A stretch of DNA of 64,000 nt from Lachnospiraceae bacterium. Lineage in GTDB: Bacteria > Bacillota > Clostridia > Lachnospirales > Lachnospiraceae. Under the pieces are notes generated by a model. It searched no databases. It was not told the DNA's origin and saw only the letters and a program-made list of their open reading frames with translations. The stretch spans positions 1 to 64,000 of the forward strand of contig SVFM01000008.1 of NCBI GenBank assembly GCA_015056865.1. The letters run 5' to 3'. The translations under genes and the position numbers were made by a program. Below, piece after piece: positions 45,235 through 53,982 of this stretch (its first letter is position 1; each line of letters starts with the position of its first letter).

Positions 45235-45530
45235 AAAATGTCCTTGACAGAAAGATTGTTTCTGTCAAGGACGAATAAATTATCCGCGGTGCCACCTTGA
45301 ATTCATGGGCAAGCCCATGCGCTTTAGCAGGATACTGATATACCCCCGGCAACTGACGTATGCCCACACGTTGCAGAATACTCTGTGATATTTCACATTT
45401 GACTGCACCCTCAGCGGTCCATTTGACAACTTGTTTCTTGTCCGGTTCTCAGCATCCCGGGCTCTCTGTGTAGGCATCATTGCCGTTATCTCCGCGTCAA
45501 CGGTTTGATCTGTTGAATTTTGTTGCATTG
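45235..45530 (-). ncRNA. T-box leader upstream of trpBA, with terminator hairpin at 45240-45272
   Basis: T-box motif AAGGTGGCACCGCGGATA on the minus strand (45281-45298); terminator GTCCTTGACAGAAA-caatc-TTTCTGTCAAGGAC-ATTTTTATTT; AGAGAG box. Confidence 0.93.
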
Positions 45531-45620
45531 TAACATTATTTTATGACTGTTGTCAAGAGAATTTTTACCACCCGGCGACTTGATTTTACTACACATCTTT
45601 GTTACACTTATAAGCGGTTA

Positions 45621-45825
45621 CAGGCGTTTGAAAAATCAGGCTGGCCGGGGTGCAGGGATCTAACAGGGCGTCGATAGGCCCTTGAAAAACACCGGCACTT
45701 GATTTTCTCAAGCAATGTGCGTCGAGAAAATCTTAGTACCGTTGTGTTTTTCGCGGAGTGAAAACGTGCCTGAGACGCCCTGTTAGATCCCTGCACCCCG
45801 GCTAACCTGATTTTTCGAACACCTG
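45621..45825 (+). other. Structured intergenic element E2
   Basis: 52-nt arms 45621-45672 / 45774-45825, innermost 29 bp perfect, four mismatches overall. Core GGCCCTTGAAAAACACC...CTTAGTACCGTTGTGTTTTTCGCGGAGTGAAAACGTGCC. Confidence 0.9.
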
Positions 45826-45858
45826 GCAATGGTTTATTTAGTAGAGAGGAGCAAATAT

Positions 45859-47208
45859 ATGAGTGCAAAAGTAACATTTGACTATTCAAAAGCAGGCGCT
45901 TTTATTTCCGCATCTGAAGTGGAGAAGATGAAAAAGATTGCGTTGGACGCGAAGGATGTATTGGTTGGTAGAAGCGGTGACGGCAGTGATTATCTGGGAT
46001 GGATTGATCTGCCCGTAGATTATGATAAAGAGGAATTTGACAGGATCAAAAAGGCAGCACAGAAGATTACCCAGGACAGCGAGGTGCTGGTAGTCATCGG
46101 TATTGGAGGATCCTATCTGGGAGCCAGAGCCACCATTGAATTTTTGGGGCACAGCTTTTACAATGTGCTGGATCCCAGTGTCCGTAAGACACCGGAAATC
46201 TATTATGCGGGAAATTCCATCAGCACGACTTATTTGAAGGACCTGATCCAGGTGATCGGTGACAGAGATTTTTCTGTGAATGTGATTTCTAAGTCCGGTA
46301 CCACAACGGAGCCGGCTATTGCGTTCCGTATCTTTAAGGAGTTGCTTGAAAAGAAGTATGGCAAGGCAGAAGCGGCAAAGCGTATTTATGCCACCACTGA
46401 CAAGGCCCGTGGGGCGCTGAAGAAGCTGGCTGACGAGGAGGGGTATGAGACTTTTGTAGTACCGGATGATGTGGGCGGCAGATACTCTGTGCTCACTGCA
46501 GTAGGATTATTGCCTATTGCAGTCAGCGGTGCAGACATCGATCAGCTGATGGCAGGTGCGACAAGTGCCAGAAAGCGTTGTCTGGAGAGTTCTTTTGAGG
46601 AAAATGATGCCCTGCAGTACGCAGCTTTGCGTAATATACTGATGCGCAAGGGCAAATCTGTGGAGATTCTGGCCAATTATGAGCCTCGTGTACACTACGT
46701 GTCTGAGTGGTGGAAGCAGCTTTACGGGGAGAGCGAGGGCAAAGACCAGAAGGGTATCTTCCCCGCCAGTGTGGATCTGACAACAGATCTGCATTCCATG
46801 GGTCAGTTTATTCAGGATGGCGCCAGGATTTTGTTTGAGACCGTTATTGAGATTGAAAATTGCGATGAAGAGCTAATCATCGGTGAAGAGCCTGTAGATT
46901 TGGATGGTCTGAACTACTTGGCCGGCCAGAACCTGGATTTTGTCAACAAGAGTGCTATGAATGGTACGATTCTGGCACATACCGACGGGCAGGTACCCAA
47001 TTTTATGGTGAAGATTCCCAAGGCCAATGAGTTTTATTTGGGTGAGTTGTTCTACTTCTTTGAGTTTGCATGTGGTGTCAGCGGCTATATCAATGGGGTA
47101 AATCCTTTTGACCAGCCCGGTGTGGAGAGTTACAAGAAGAACATGTTTGCACTCCTTGGCAAGCCCGGCTATGAGGCTCAGAGAGCGGAATTAATGAAAA
47201 GGCTGTAA
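45859..47208 (+). CDS. pgi: Glucose-6-phosphate isomerase
   Basis: [50 protein letters not shown]. Confidence 0.97.
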   Translation: MSAKVTFDYSKAGAFISASEVEKMKKIALDAKDVLVGRSGDGSDYLGWIDLPVDYDKEEFDRIKKAAQKITQDSEVLVVIGIGGSYLGARATIEFLGHSFYNVLDPSVRKTPEIYYAGNSISTTYLKDLIQVIGDRDFSVNVISKSGTTTEPAIAFRIFKELLEKKYGKAEAAKRIYATTDKARGALKKLADEEGYETFVVPDDVGGRYSVLTAVGLLPIAVSGADIDQLMAGATSARKRCLESSFEENDALQYAALRNILMRKGKSVEILANYEPRVHYVSEWWKQLYGESEGKDQKGIFPASVDLTTDLHSMGQFIQDGARILFETVIEIENCDEELIIGEEPVDLDGLNYLAGQNLDFVNKSAMNGTILAHTDGQVPNFMVKIPKANEFYLGELFYFFEFACGVSGYINGVNPFDQPGVESYKKNMFALLGKPGYEAQRAELMKRL

Positions 47209-47226
47209 TAACGGATAAAATGTTTC

Positions 47227-47252
47227 AGGGGCTGGTCTGCGGACCGGCCCCT
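47227..47252. terminator. Bidirectional hairpin between pgi and the AraC gene
   Basis: AGGGGCTGGTC-tgc-GGACCGGCCCCT. Confidence 0.7.
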
Positions 47253-47259
47253 GCTTGTT

Positions 47260-48132
47260 CTAATTGGATTTTCGGTATTGGCTGGGAGATTGCTTTTTTA
47301 GTTCTTTAAAGGTTTTGGCAAAGTAGGCGCTGTTGGAAAAACCGGTCTGCAGAGCAATCTCAGTGATGGAAAGATCTGTGGTGCGCAGCAGTTTTTCCGC
47401 CATGCGGATGCGATGATCCATCAAATATTCAAAAGGTGTTCTTTGTATACAGTTCTGAAAGCAACGCAGACACTCCCGCCTGCTGATGAAGGCGGCATCA
47501 GCGATTTGATCCAGAGAGAGTTTTTCAGGATAATGATCATGGATAAAGGCAAGCATCAGCTGGATACGCTCCTGGCTTGCTGGTTTTATGGGTTTGGCGC
47601 TATTATCTAATTCCTGTAGCTCTTTGATCAAAAGCAGCCAGATGTCTGAAAAAATATTTCGGGTGTGAAATTCGCTGTATTCTTTCTCTTGCGCTTCGGC
47701 AGCCCGGCGCAACTGTTGCAGGATATTTTGTTGTGTTTCGTTTTCTCCGCAAAAGGAGACTAGTTCAAATTTTTTGTTTTTCAGAACCGGCGCTAAATAT
47801 TTGCTGTCGAAAATACTTCTGTAGTGACTGCCAAGCAACATGGGATGAAACAAATGAGAGTCCCAAAAGGCTCCTGTCTTGGCATCGGCGGGCTCCATGG
47901 TATGTAAAATGTTGGAATTAATAAAAAAACCCTGGTTTTCTTGAAAAATGTAACTTTGTCCAGGCAAGGTTACACGAAGGTTTCCCCGAAGAACATAGCT
48001 GAACTCCACTTCCTCATGCCAGTGCCAGGGTACGGAGGTTTCTCTTCCGTCCACCTTTCTGTATACATAAGGATATTGGGCGGATATGCCAGCCACCTCT
48101 TCCATGTTGTTGTTTTGAATGTTCAGTTTCAT
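47260..48132 (-). CDS. AraC family transcriptional regulator with cupin N-domain
   Basis: VPWHWHEEVEFSYVLRGNLRV; SLDQIADAAFISRRECLRCFQNCIQRTPFEYLMDHRIRMAEKLLRTTDLSITEIALQTGFSNSAYFAKTFK. Confidence 0.94.
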   Translation of the reverse strand: MKLNIQNNNMEEVAGISAQYPYVYRKVDGRETSVPWHWHEEVEFSYVLRGNLRVTLPGQSYIFQENQGFFINSNILHTMEPADAKTGAFWDSHLFHPMLLGSHYRSIFDSKYLAPVLKNKKFELVSFCGENETQQNILQQLRRAAEAQEKEYSEFHTRNIFSDIWLLLIKELQELDNSAKPIKPASQERIQLMLAFIHDHYPEKLSLDQIADAAFISRRECLRCFQNCIQRTPFEYLMDHRIRMAEKLLRTTDLSITEIALQTGFSNSAYFAKTFKELKKQSPSQYRKSN

Positions 48133-48267
48133 TGCGCGGCCTCCATTGCAATATACGGCCATATAATTATAATAGAAGGCATTAAAAGTATATTTTATTG
48201 TTTCTCATTGCGTTATTATTATAGTACAAAGAGAAACAAAAGTAAACACAAAAAGGAGGTAGTTCAT

Positions 48268-48345
48268 ATGTTGATAGTATTTTTAAGTTTGTTTACAGCA
48301 GCACTTTTGGGTCTGGGCCTCTTTGAGGGAAGACTGCAGAACTAA
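48268..48345 (+). CDS. Candidate 25-aa small membrane protein
   Basis: AAAAGGAGGTAGTTCAT-ATG; translation MLIVFLSLFTAALLGLGLFEGRLQN*; followed by a hairpin terminator. Confidence 0.6.
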   Translation: MLIVFLSLFTAALLGLGLFEGRLQN

Positions 48346-48363
48346 TAACGACATGGTAAAGAG

Positions 48364-48400
48364 GGCGTCAAAGGTTTATAACCTTTGGCGCCTAAAGTTT
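48364..48400 (+). terminator. Terminator after small ORF
   Basis: GGCGtcAAAGGT-ttata-ACCTTTggCGCC then TAAAGTTTTTTAT. Confidence 0.75.
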
Positions 48401-48509
48401 TTTATGGGTCAATGATCCAGCAGAAGTGGAAAAGGCTTTGGGCGTTGACATCTGTAAAAGGGTATGGTTGAATAAGGATATAAATAGTTGCAGCAAGGAG
48501 GACACAAGG

Positions 48510-49472
48510 ATGAAGTTGGTTGTGTTGGAAAGAAACAGTGTGGGATTGGATGTGGATATGTCTTGCTTTGAAGCACTGGGGGAGGTAACCTATTATCCCA
48601 ATACTTTTACTGTGGAACAAGTGGCGGAGCGTGCGAAGGATGCGGACATTATTATTGCAAACAAAGCGCCTATCAATGAGGCTTCCCTGAAAAATATACC
48701 CAATGTAAAACTGGTTTGTGAGTTGGCCACGGGATTTGATAACTGTGATCTGAATTATTGTAAAAGCAGAGGTATCAAGGTGACCAATGTAAAGGACTAT
48801 TCTACCTCTATGGTGGCACAGCTTACCATTACTTTGGCCCTTGCTCTGGTACAAAAGCTGGCACACTATGATCAGTATGTGAAATCCGGAGCCTACAGCG
48901 CCCAGGATCGCTTTTCCTATTTTGATGTTCCCTTCTGGGAGTTGGAGGGGAAGACTTGGGGTATTGTGGGTATGGGCAATATCGGTCGCAGAGTAGCGGG
49001 AATTGTATCCGCTTTTGGAGCCAAAGTGATCTTTCACTCTATCACCGGCAGAAGCAGTGTTACGGAGTATGAGCAGGTGGATAAGGAGACATTGCTTCGG
49101 GAGAGTGATTTTTTGTCCTTGCATTGTCCCTTAAGCGATCTGTCCAGAAACTTTATAGATGCAGCAGCTTTGAAACAAATGAAAAAGACGGCTGTGCTCA
49201 TCAATGTGGCCAGAGGTCCGGTGGTAAATAATACAGATTTGTATCACGCACTGGTGGATGGAGAAATTATGGCAGCAGGCCTGGATGTGTTAGAGAAAGA
49301 ACCCTTGCGTCCCGAAAATCCCTTAAGCAGACTAAAAGACAGCAATCAGATCATTATTACACCGCATCTGGGTTGGGGAAGTGTAGAGGCTCGGACCAGA
49401 TGCGTCAATGAGGTATACAAAAATATTCAGAGTTTTCTGAGCGGAGTGGACAGGAATGTAGTCAATCCATAA
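48510..49472 (+). CDS. D-2-hydroxyacid dehydrogenase (NAD-binding)
   Basis: WGIVGMGNIGRRVAGIVSAFGAKVIFHS; LINVARGPVVNNTDLYHALVDGEIMAAGLDVLEKEPL. Confidence 0.94.
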   Translation: MKLVVLERNSVGLDVDMSCFEALGEVTYYPNTFTVEQVAERAKDADIIIANKAPINEASLKNIPNVKLVCELATGFDNCDLNYCKSRGIKVTNVKDYSTSMVAQLTITLALALVQKLAHYDQYVKSGAYSAQDRFSYFDVPFWELEGKTWGIVGMGNIGRRVAGIVSAFGAKVIFHSITGRSSVTEYEQVDKETLLRESDFLSLHCPLSDLSRNFIDAAALKQMKKTAVLINVARGPVVNNTDLYHALVDGEIMAAGLDVLEKEPLRPENPLSRLKDSNQIIITPHLGWGSVEARTRCVNEVYKNIQSFLSGVDRNVVNP

Positions 49473-49518
49473 ACAATAAAAGGAACCTTTTTACGAAAAG
49501 TAAATATAATAATACTGT

Positions 49519-49714
49519 TAATAAATCATCGAGAGGTGGGTCTGGGGTTCGGGGGCAAGGGGGCAGAGAAAGGCCCTTGAAAAACGTCAGCACTTGGATT
49601 TTTCAAGCTTTTGCGCAGGGAAATCCTTAGTACCGTTACGTTTTTCACGGAGCGCAAGCGTGCCTAAGCTACCCCCTTGCCCCGAACCCCAGACCACCTC
49701 TCAATGATTCACTA
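49519..49714 (+). other. Structured intergenic element E3
   Basis: Arms 49519-49566 / 49669-49714, near-perfect complement. Core GGCCCTTGAAAAACGTC...CTTAGTACCGTTACGTTTTTCACGGAGCGCAAGCGTGCC. Confidence 0.9.
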
Positions 49715-49732
49715 TTAAAAGGCGGTATTATT

Positions 49733-50206
49733 ATGTTAGAGCATTTTTACAAGCCTCCCCATGCTGTGGCAACACTCAAGGGAAGCAGAGAATATCCAAA
49801 TATAAATGGGACTGTGGGTTTTTATCAGACCGGGCAGGGTGTGCTGGTGACGGCTGAGGTCACAGGTTTGCCGGCAGCCTCGGACAGATGCGCCAGTCCT
49901 ATTTTTGCATTTCATATCCATGAGGGAGGGCGTTGCACCGGCATTGAGACGGATCCCTTTGCTGATGTAGGCTCACATTATAATCCGGAAGGCTGTCAGC
50001 ATCCTTATCATGCGGGGGACCTTCCACCTTTATTTGGCAACAATGGTTATGCCTTTTTGGCGTTGGTGACAGATCGATTTACAGTCAGTGAAATCCTTGG
50101 AAAGACGGTTATTATTCACAGCCAGCCGGATGATTTTCACACCCAACCGGCAGGAGGGGCCGGTGCTAAGATCGCCTGTGGAGAGATTCGCAGCCGGTGG
50201 ATGTAA
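49733..50206 (+). CDS. Cu/Zn superoxide dismutase-family protein, no signal peptide
   Basis: FAFHIHEGGRCTG...DVGSHYNPEGCQHPYHAGDLPPLFGNNGYAFLALVTDRFTVSEILGKTVIIHSQPDDFHTQPAGGAGAKIACGEI. Confidence 0.9.
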   Translation: MLEHFYKPPHAVATLKGSREYPNINGTVGFYQTGQGVLVTAEVTGLPAASDRCASPIFAFHIHEGGRCTGIETDPFADVGSHYNPEGCQHPYHAGDLPPLFGNNGYAFLALVTDRFTVSEILGKTVIIHSQPDDFHTQPAGGAGAKIACGEIRSRWM

Positions 50207-50254
50207 TTATTTTTTATTGTTGATTTATCGTGTGTTTTGTATTATAATTTCATT

Positions 50255-51250
50255 ATAGAATTCCTCTGCGGAACGGATGAACTATGAGATACAAAAAATC
50301 ATTAAAAGAACTTACCATCAAGGATAATTTCCTGTTTGGGGCGGTAATGAGTGACGAGGAGAACTGCCGCTGTCTTCTGGAATTGATTCTGGCCACATCC
50401 ATTTCACGGGTAAAAGTGAATAAAGAAAAAAGCATCGTATATCATCCGGGATATAAAGGGATACGGCTGGATGTTTATGCGAGAGATGAGAACAACACCC
50501 GTTATAACGTGGAGATGCAGACCTTGCATAAGCCGGCCCTGGGAAAAAGGGCCCGCTATTACCACAGCCAGATTGATATGGAGCTTTTGCAGGCCGGGGC
50601 AGATTATTCTGAACTGCCGGATACGTATGTGATCTTTATTTGTGACTTTGATCCTTTCGGTGCAGAAAAGTACGTCTACAGTTTTGAGAACAGTTGTCGG
50701 GAGGCGAAGGACGTAAAGCTACGGGAGGGAAGCAAGAGTATCTTTCTAAGCACCTGTGGAACCAATCCCCAAGAGGTATTCCGGCCTATGGTAAAGTTTT
50801 TAAACTATGTGGGTGCGAACCTGAAAAGCAGCACAGAAGATTTTGAAGGTCCCTTTGTGGCCAAGCTGCAAAGAAGTGTGCAGACTGTGAAGGAAAGCAG
50901 AGAACTGGAGGAGCAATACATGCTGTTTGAAGAAATGCTTAGAGATGAAAGAGCAGAAGGAAAGGCGGAAGGAAAGGCGGAAATTCTAATCGACATCTTA
51001 CAGGAACATGGCCCGGTTTCTGCAAGTCTGCAGGAAAGAGTTTTTGCCCAGACAGATCCGGAGATCCTCAGAAGTTGGATTAAAGTAGCAATACATGCAC
51101 AGTCTGTGGAACAATTTGAAAAAGATATCATGTCTTAATTATATGTAAAGATTCTAGATGTTTCCTGCAGGGCGATAAGACCTTGCGGGACATCATCTTC
51201 TTATTCATGCCTGTTCAGGCAATCAATTATCAAAAGAGCAGAGGAATTCT
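50255..51250. repeat. 15-bp perfect inverted repeat bracketing Rpn copy A
   Basis: ATAGAATTCCTCTGC (50255-50269) and GCAGAGGAATTCTAT (51236-51250). Confidence 0.85.
50284..51138 (+). CDS. Rpn family nuclease/putative transposase, copy A
   Basis: LKELTIKDNFLFGAVMSDEENCRCLLELIL; IRLDVYARDENNTRYNVEMQTLHKPALGKRARYYHSQIDMELL. Confidence 0.92.
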   Translation: MRYKKSLKELTIKDNFLFGAVMSDEENCRCLLELILATSISRVKVNKEKSIVYHPGYKGIRLDVYARDENNTRYNVEMQTLHKPALGKRARYYHSQIDMELLQAGADYSELPDTYVIFICDFDPFGAEKYVYSFENSCREAKDVKLREGSKSIFLSTCGTNPQEVFRPMVKFLNYVGANLKSSTEDFEGPFVAKLQRSVQTVKESRELEEQYMLFEEMLRDERAEGKAEGKAEILIDILQEHGPVSASLQERVFAQTDPEILRSWIKVAIHAQSVEQFEKDIMS

Positions 51251-51394
51251 ATTGTTGTATCTCATAGAGTTAAAGAGAATAAAAACATATATGCATGATT
51301 TGTATTTGTAATAGAATATAACTTAAATAACCACGGAAAAAAGTAGTGATATTATAGAATCATCCGTGGATTTGCTTTGGTTAGCTAAAAGCAT

Positions 51395-51743
51395 ACACGA
51401 TACGACGGTTGCCAGAATTGTCTCCGCTTTTGGCGTAAAAGTGATCTTCCATTCTGTCACTGGCAAGAGCAGTGTACAGAGTATGAGCAGGTAGATAAGG
51501 AAACCTTGTTGCGAGAGAGCGATTTCTTGCCCCTGTATTGTTCCTTAAGCAGGCTAAAAGACAGCAATCAGATCATCATTACCCTTCATCTGGGCTGGGG
51601 CAGCGTGGAGGTCCGGACCAGATGCGTCAATAAGGTATACAAAAATATTCAAAGTTTCTTAAATGGAGTGCACCGGTAATAAAGCGGATTCCTTTGCGGG
51701 TGCCAGGATCGCCTGTGGAGAAATCCGTAGCTGCCGGATGTAA
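51395..51743 (+). pseudogene. Relic of a duplicated D-2-hydroxyacid dehydrogenase plus SOD-family pair
   Basis: CCAGAATTGTCTCCGCTTTTGGCGTAAAAGTGATCTTCCATTCTGTCACTGGCA... matches 49000-49060; GACAGCAATCAGATCATCATTACC...GTATACAAAAATATTCAAAG matches 49335-49435; ATCGCCTGTGGAGAAATCCGTAG...GGATGTAA matches the SOD 3' end. Confidence 0.9.
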
Positions 51744-51814
51744 TATTTGCATAAGGTTGACAAGCCTGTCCAATCATAGTACAGTATAAGAATAGAACAT
51801 AAGGATGGTGTACT

Positions 51815-52243
51815 ATGATTGGGAAAGTGAAAGCTTTGTATCTGAAACATGAAGAGATCGTCAATTATTTGATCGTAGGTGTGCTCAATACCATAGTGTC
51901 CTGGGCAGCCTGGTTTATCTGTGCTTATACTATATTGGATGCTCAGGTGGTGTGGCAGAATGCGGCGCTCAGCGTGATCTCCTGGGTGGTAGGTGTTGTC
52001 TTTGGTTATTTCATGAACCGGATTTTTGTATTTAAGAGCAAGGAGCCCAACATTTTAAAAGAGTTTCTGCAATTTTCCGGTGGCAGAGTGTCCACCTGGT
52101 TATTGGATCTGGTCATGATGGTGTTGATGGTAAATGTACTGCGGATCAACGAAGCCTTTTCCAAGATCTTTGTATCTGTGTTGGTAATGATCGGAAACTA
52201 TGTGATCAGTAAATTGTTTGTATTTAAGAAGAAACCGGAATGA
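51815..52243 (+). CDS. GtrA family protein
   Basis: HEEIVNYLIVGVLNTIVSWAAWFICAYTILDAQVVWQNAALSVISWVVGVVFGYFMNRIFVFKSK. Confidence 0.9.
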   Translation: MIGKVKALYLKHEEIVNYLIVGVLNTIVSWAAWFICAYTILDAQVVWQNAALSVISWVVGVVFGYFMNRIFVFKSKEPNILKEFLQFSGGRVSTWLLDLVMMVLMVNVLRINEAFSKIFVSVLVMIGNYVISKLFVFKKKPE

Positions 52244-52263
52244 AAAGAATAATAATATTGGAA

Positions 52264-52316
52264 AGCCGCCTCCTTCTGTCTAGAAAGTTATCCGTAAAAA
52301 GAAGGAGGCGGCTGTA
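52264..52316. terminator. Bidirectional hairpin between convergent genes
   Basis: AGCCGCCTCCTTCT ... AGAAGGAGGCGGCT. Confidence 0.7.
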
Positions 52317-52332
52317 TCCATATACAAAACGA

Positions 52333-53958
52333 TTAATTCCGCCAGTTAATGAGAGTTTCTTTGATTACCCCCCTTGATGACTTGAGAGCCGCACCAAGCT
52401 CGACGCTTTCAATATAACCTTTAAAATCTAATATTTTTATTTTTGCCTTTCCATTAGGAGAGGTAACTCGTATTGTATCAGAATCATAACACGTGGTGTC
52501 AAAGGAATATTTATCAATAGCAGTGTCATCATCATACCAGGTAAGATATGTGTGGTACTCATAGTAGTCTTTATTTAAAATATCGTCTATATTTTTTTGG
52601 TGCGCAGCAACATAAGCATCCACATATGTGGGTATATATAATTCAGGCAAAGCATCGGTATTATAATCCTCATATGCCAACCCGGATTCTATTTTAATAT
52701 AAAGTACCGGTGCCTCCGCTAATTCCACCACATCTGCGTCAGATTCGTTTTTTATCTGGACAAATAGCTTTGCGTTACTGTTTTCTTTTTCAAGATTTAA
52801 TTTTATTGTCTCACCGGGTTTCAAAATCTCATCAAGCCTTATATCATCAGTAATGGTGTATCCGTATTCAAACAGTGTATCTAACGTACAAGGGACATAA
52901 ATCAATTGACCATCATAATCGACACATAATTCTTCCCATGTCTGTGGCACTTCTATGGAAGGCTCATGTATGACGATTTCTTTTTTGATCGGATTGCCTC
53001 GTTCCGCAATCAAATTTTTTCGATGTGCGGTCATTTTATCAGAATAATGTGATCTATATTGAGTATCACTTAAATAGAAGTGGATACTTTCGTAATTATT
53101 TGTGAGTACCGCTGCTTGATACTCTAATTCCGCTAATATCTTAAAATCGTCTTCATTAAGAACATCTGAACATATCATTACTTGTATTTCTCTATCGGCT
53201 GATGCGGATATTTGAAACAAAGAGCTAATGTCGGTCAATACACCGGAATCAATGCGTAAAAAGTTCATGTTCGTTAGTTTTGATAAATCGAAACCGATGC
53301 TTTCTAATTTATTCGATTGTATTCTGATTGTTTTTAATGTCGTGAAATTCTGTAAAGCGCAAATATCGTTCAGAACATCGGTCTGTATTTGAAAAATCTC
53401 CAGTTCGGGTAACTCTTGCAACCCATTTAAAGTATCTATACCATAAGAATTTATTCTCAACTCAACCAAATTGGAAGCGCCGGACAATGTGGATAAATCA
53501 TGAAAATGCTCGGAAGTTATGATAAACTTATTTAAGTTATCCATTTCTTTCACAAAGGATGCATCTTCAAAATAATCTGAGTAAATTTCTAACTCTTCTA
53601 TATTGTCAAAGTAAATCAAGTCACTCAAATTATTGTTCTCAAAATCCGTTATACGCAAAGACTTTAACTCTAGTGCGTCCATGGTTGATATTGGTTCATC
53701 GGAATTTTTCCCCAACATACGGGACACTAATTTTTGTAGTTCTTCGTTAACAAATTCAATATTTGTTGATTCAGGAATATCCTCTTTTGTAGGTTCCATT
53801 GTTGATTCCATTATAGATTCCGATGTTTCCTGCTGCGTTGTTTCGGCTTCGCTTGAATCAATAGCAGGTATATATTCCTCAAATCTATTTCCACATCCGC
53901 TTAAACTCAGTACAAATAAAATACAAATAAAGATGGTTATTACCAAATTTCTTTTCAT
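52333..53958 (-). CDS. Leucine-rich-repeat-like lipoprotein
   Basis: Lipobox LSLSGC; repeated LxxLxx blocks (LKSLRITDFENNNLSDLIYFDNIEELEIYS...). Confidence 0.75.
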   Translation of the reverse strand: MKRNLVITIFICILFVLSLSGCGNRFEEYIPAIDSSEAETTQQETSESIMESTMEPTKEDIPESTNIEFVNEELQKLVSRMLGKNSDEPISTMDALELKSLRITDFENNNLSDLIYFDNIEELEIYSDYFEDASFVKEMDNLNKFIITSEHFHDLSTLSGASNLVELRINSYGIDTLNGLQELPELEIFQIQTDVLNDICALQNFTTLKTIRIQSNKLESIGFDLSKLTNMNFLRIDSGVLTDISSLFQISASADREIQVMICSDVLNEDDFKILAELEYQAAVLTNNYESIHFYLSDTQYRSHYSDKMTAHRKNLIAERGNPIKKEIVIHEPSIEVPQTWEELCVDYDGQLIYVPCTLDTLFEYGYTITDDIRLDEILKPGETIKLNLEKENSNAKLFVQIKNESDADVVELAEAPVLYIKIESGLAYEDYNTDALPELYIPTYVDAYVAAHQKNIDDILNKDYYEYHTYLTWYDDDTAIDKYSFDTTCYDSDTIRVTSPNGKAKIKILDFKGYIESVELGAALKSSRGVIKETLINWRN

Positions 53959-53982
53959 CTTCTTTATCCTTTCGTTAGCCGC

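Noticed and set aside
45173-45528. ORF-track N-terminal extension of trpB and ORF 45280-45528
   Set aside because: Overlaps the T-box leader and its terminator; the conserved TrpB start is at 45172.
45608-45889. 93-aa minus-strand ORF spanning E2
   Set aside because: Runs through both arms of an inverted repeat and into pgi; no domain or RBS support.
50255-51250. Calling the Rpn units confirmed insertion sequences
   Set aside because: Homology between copies A and B extends past the GAATTC inverted repeats and no target duplication was seen, so the true ends are not established.
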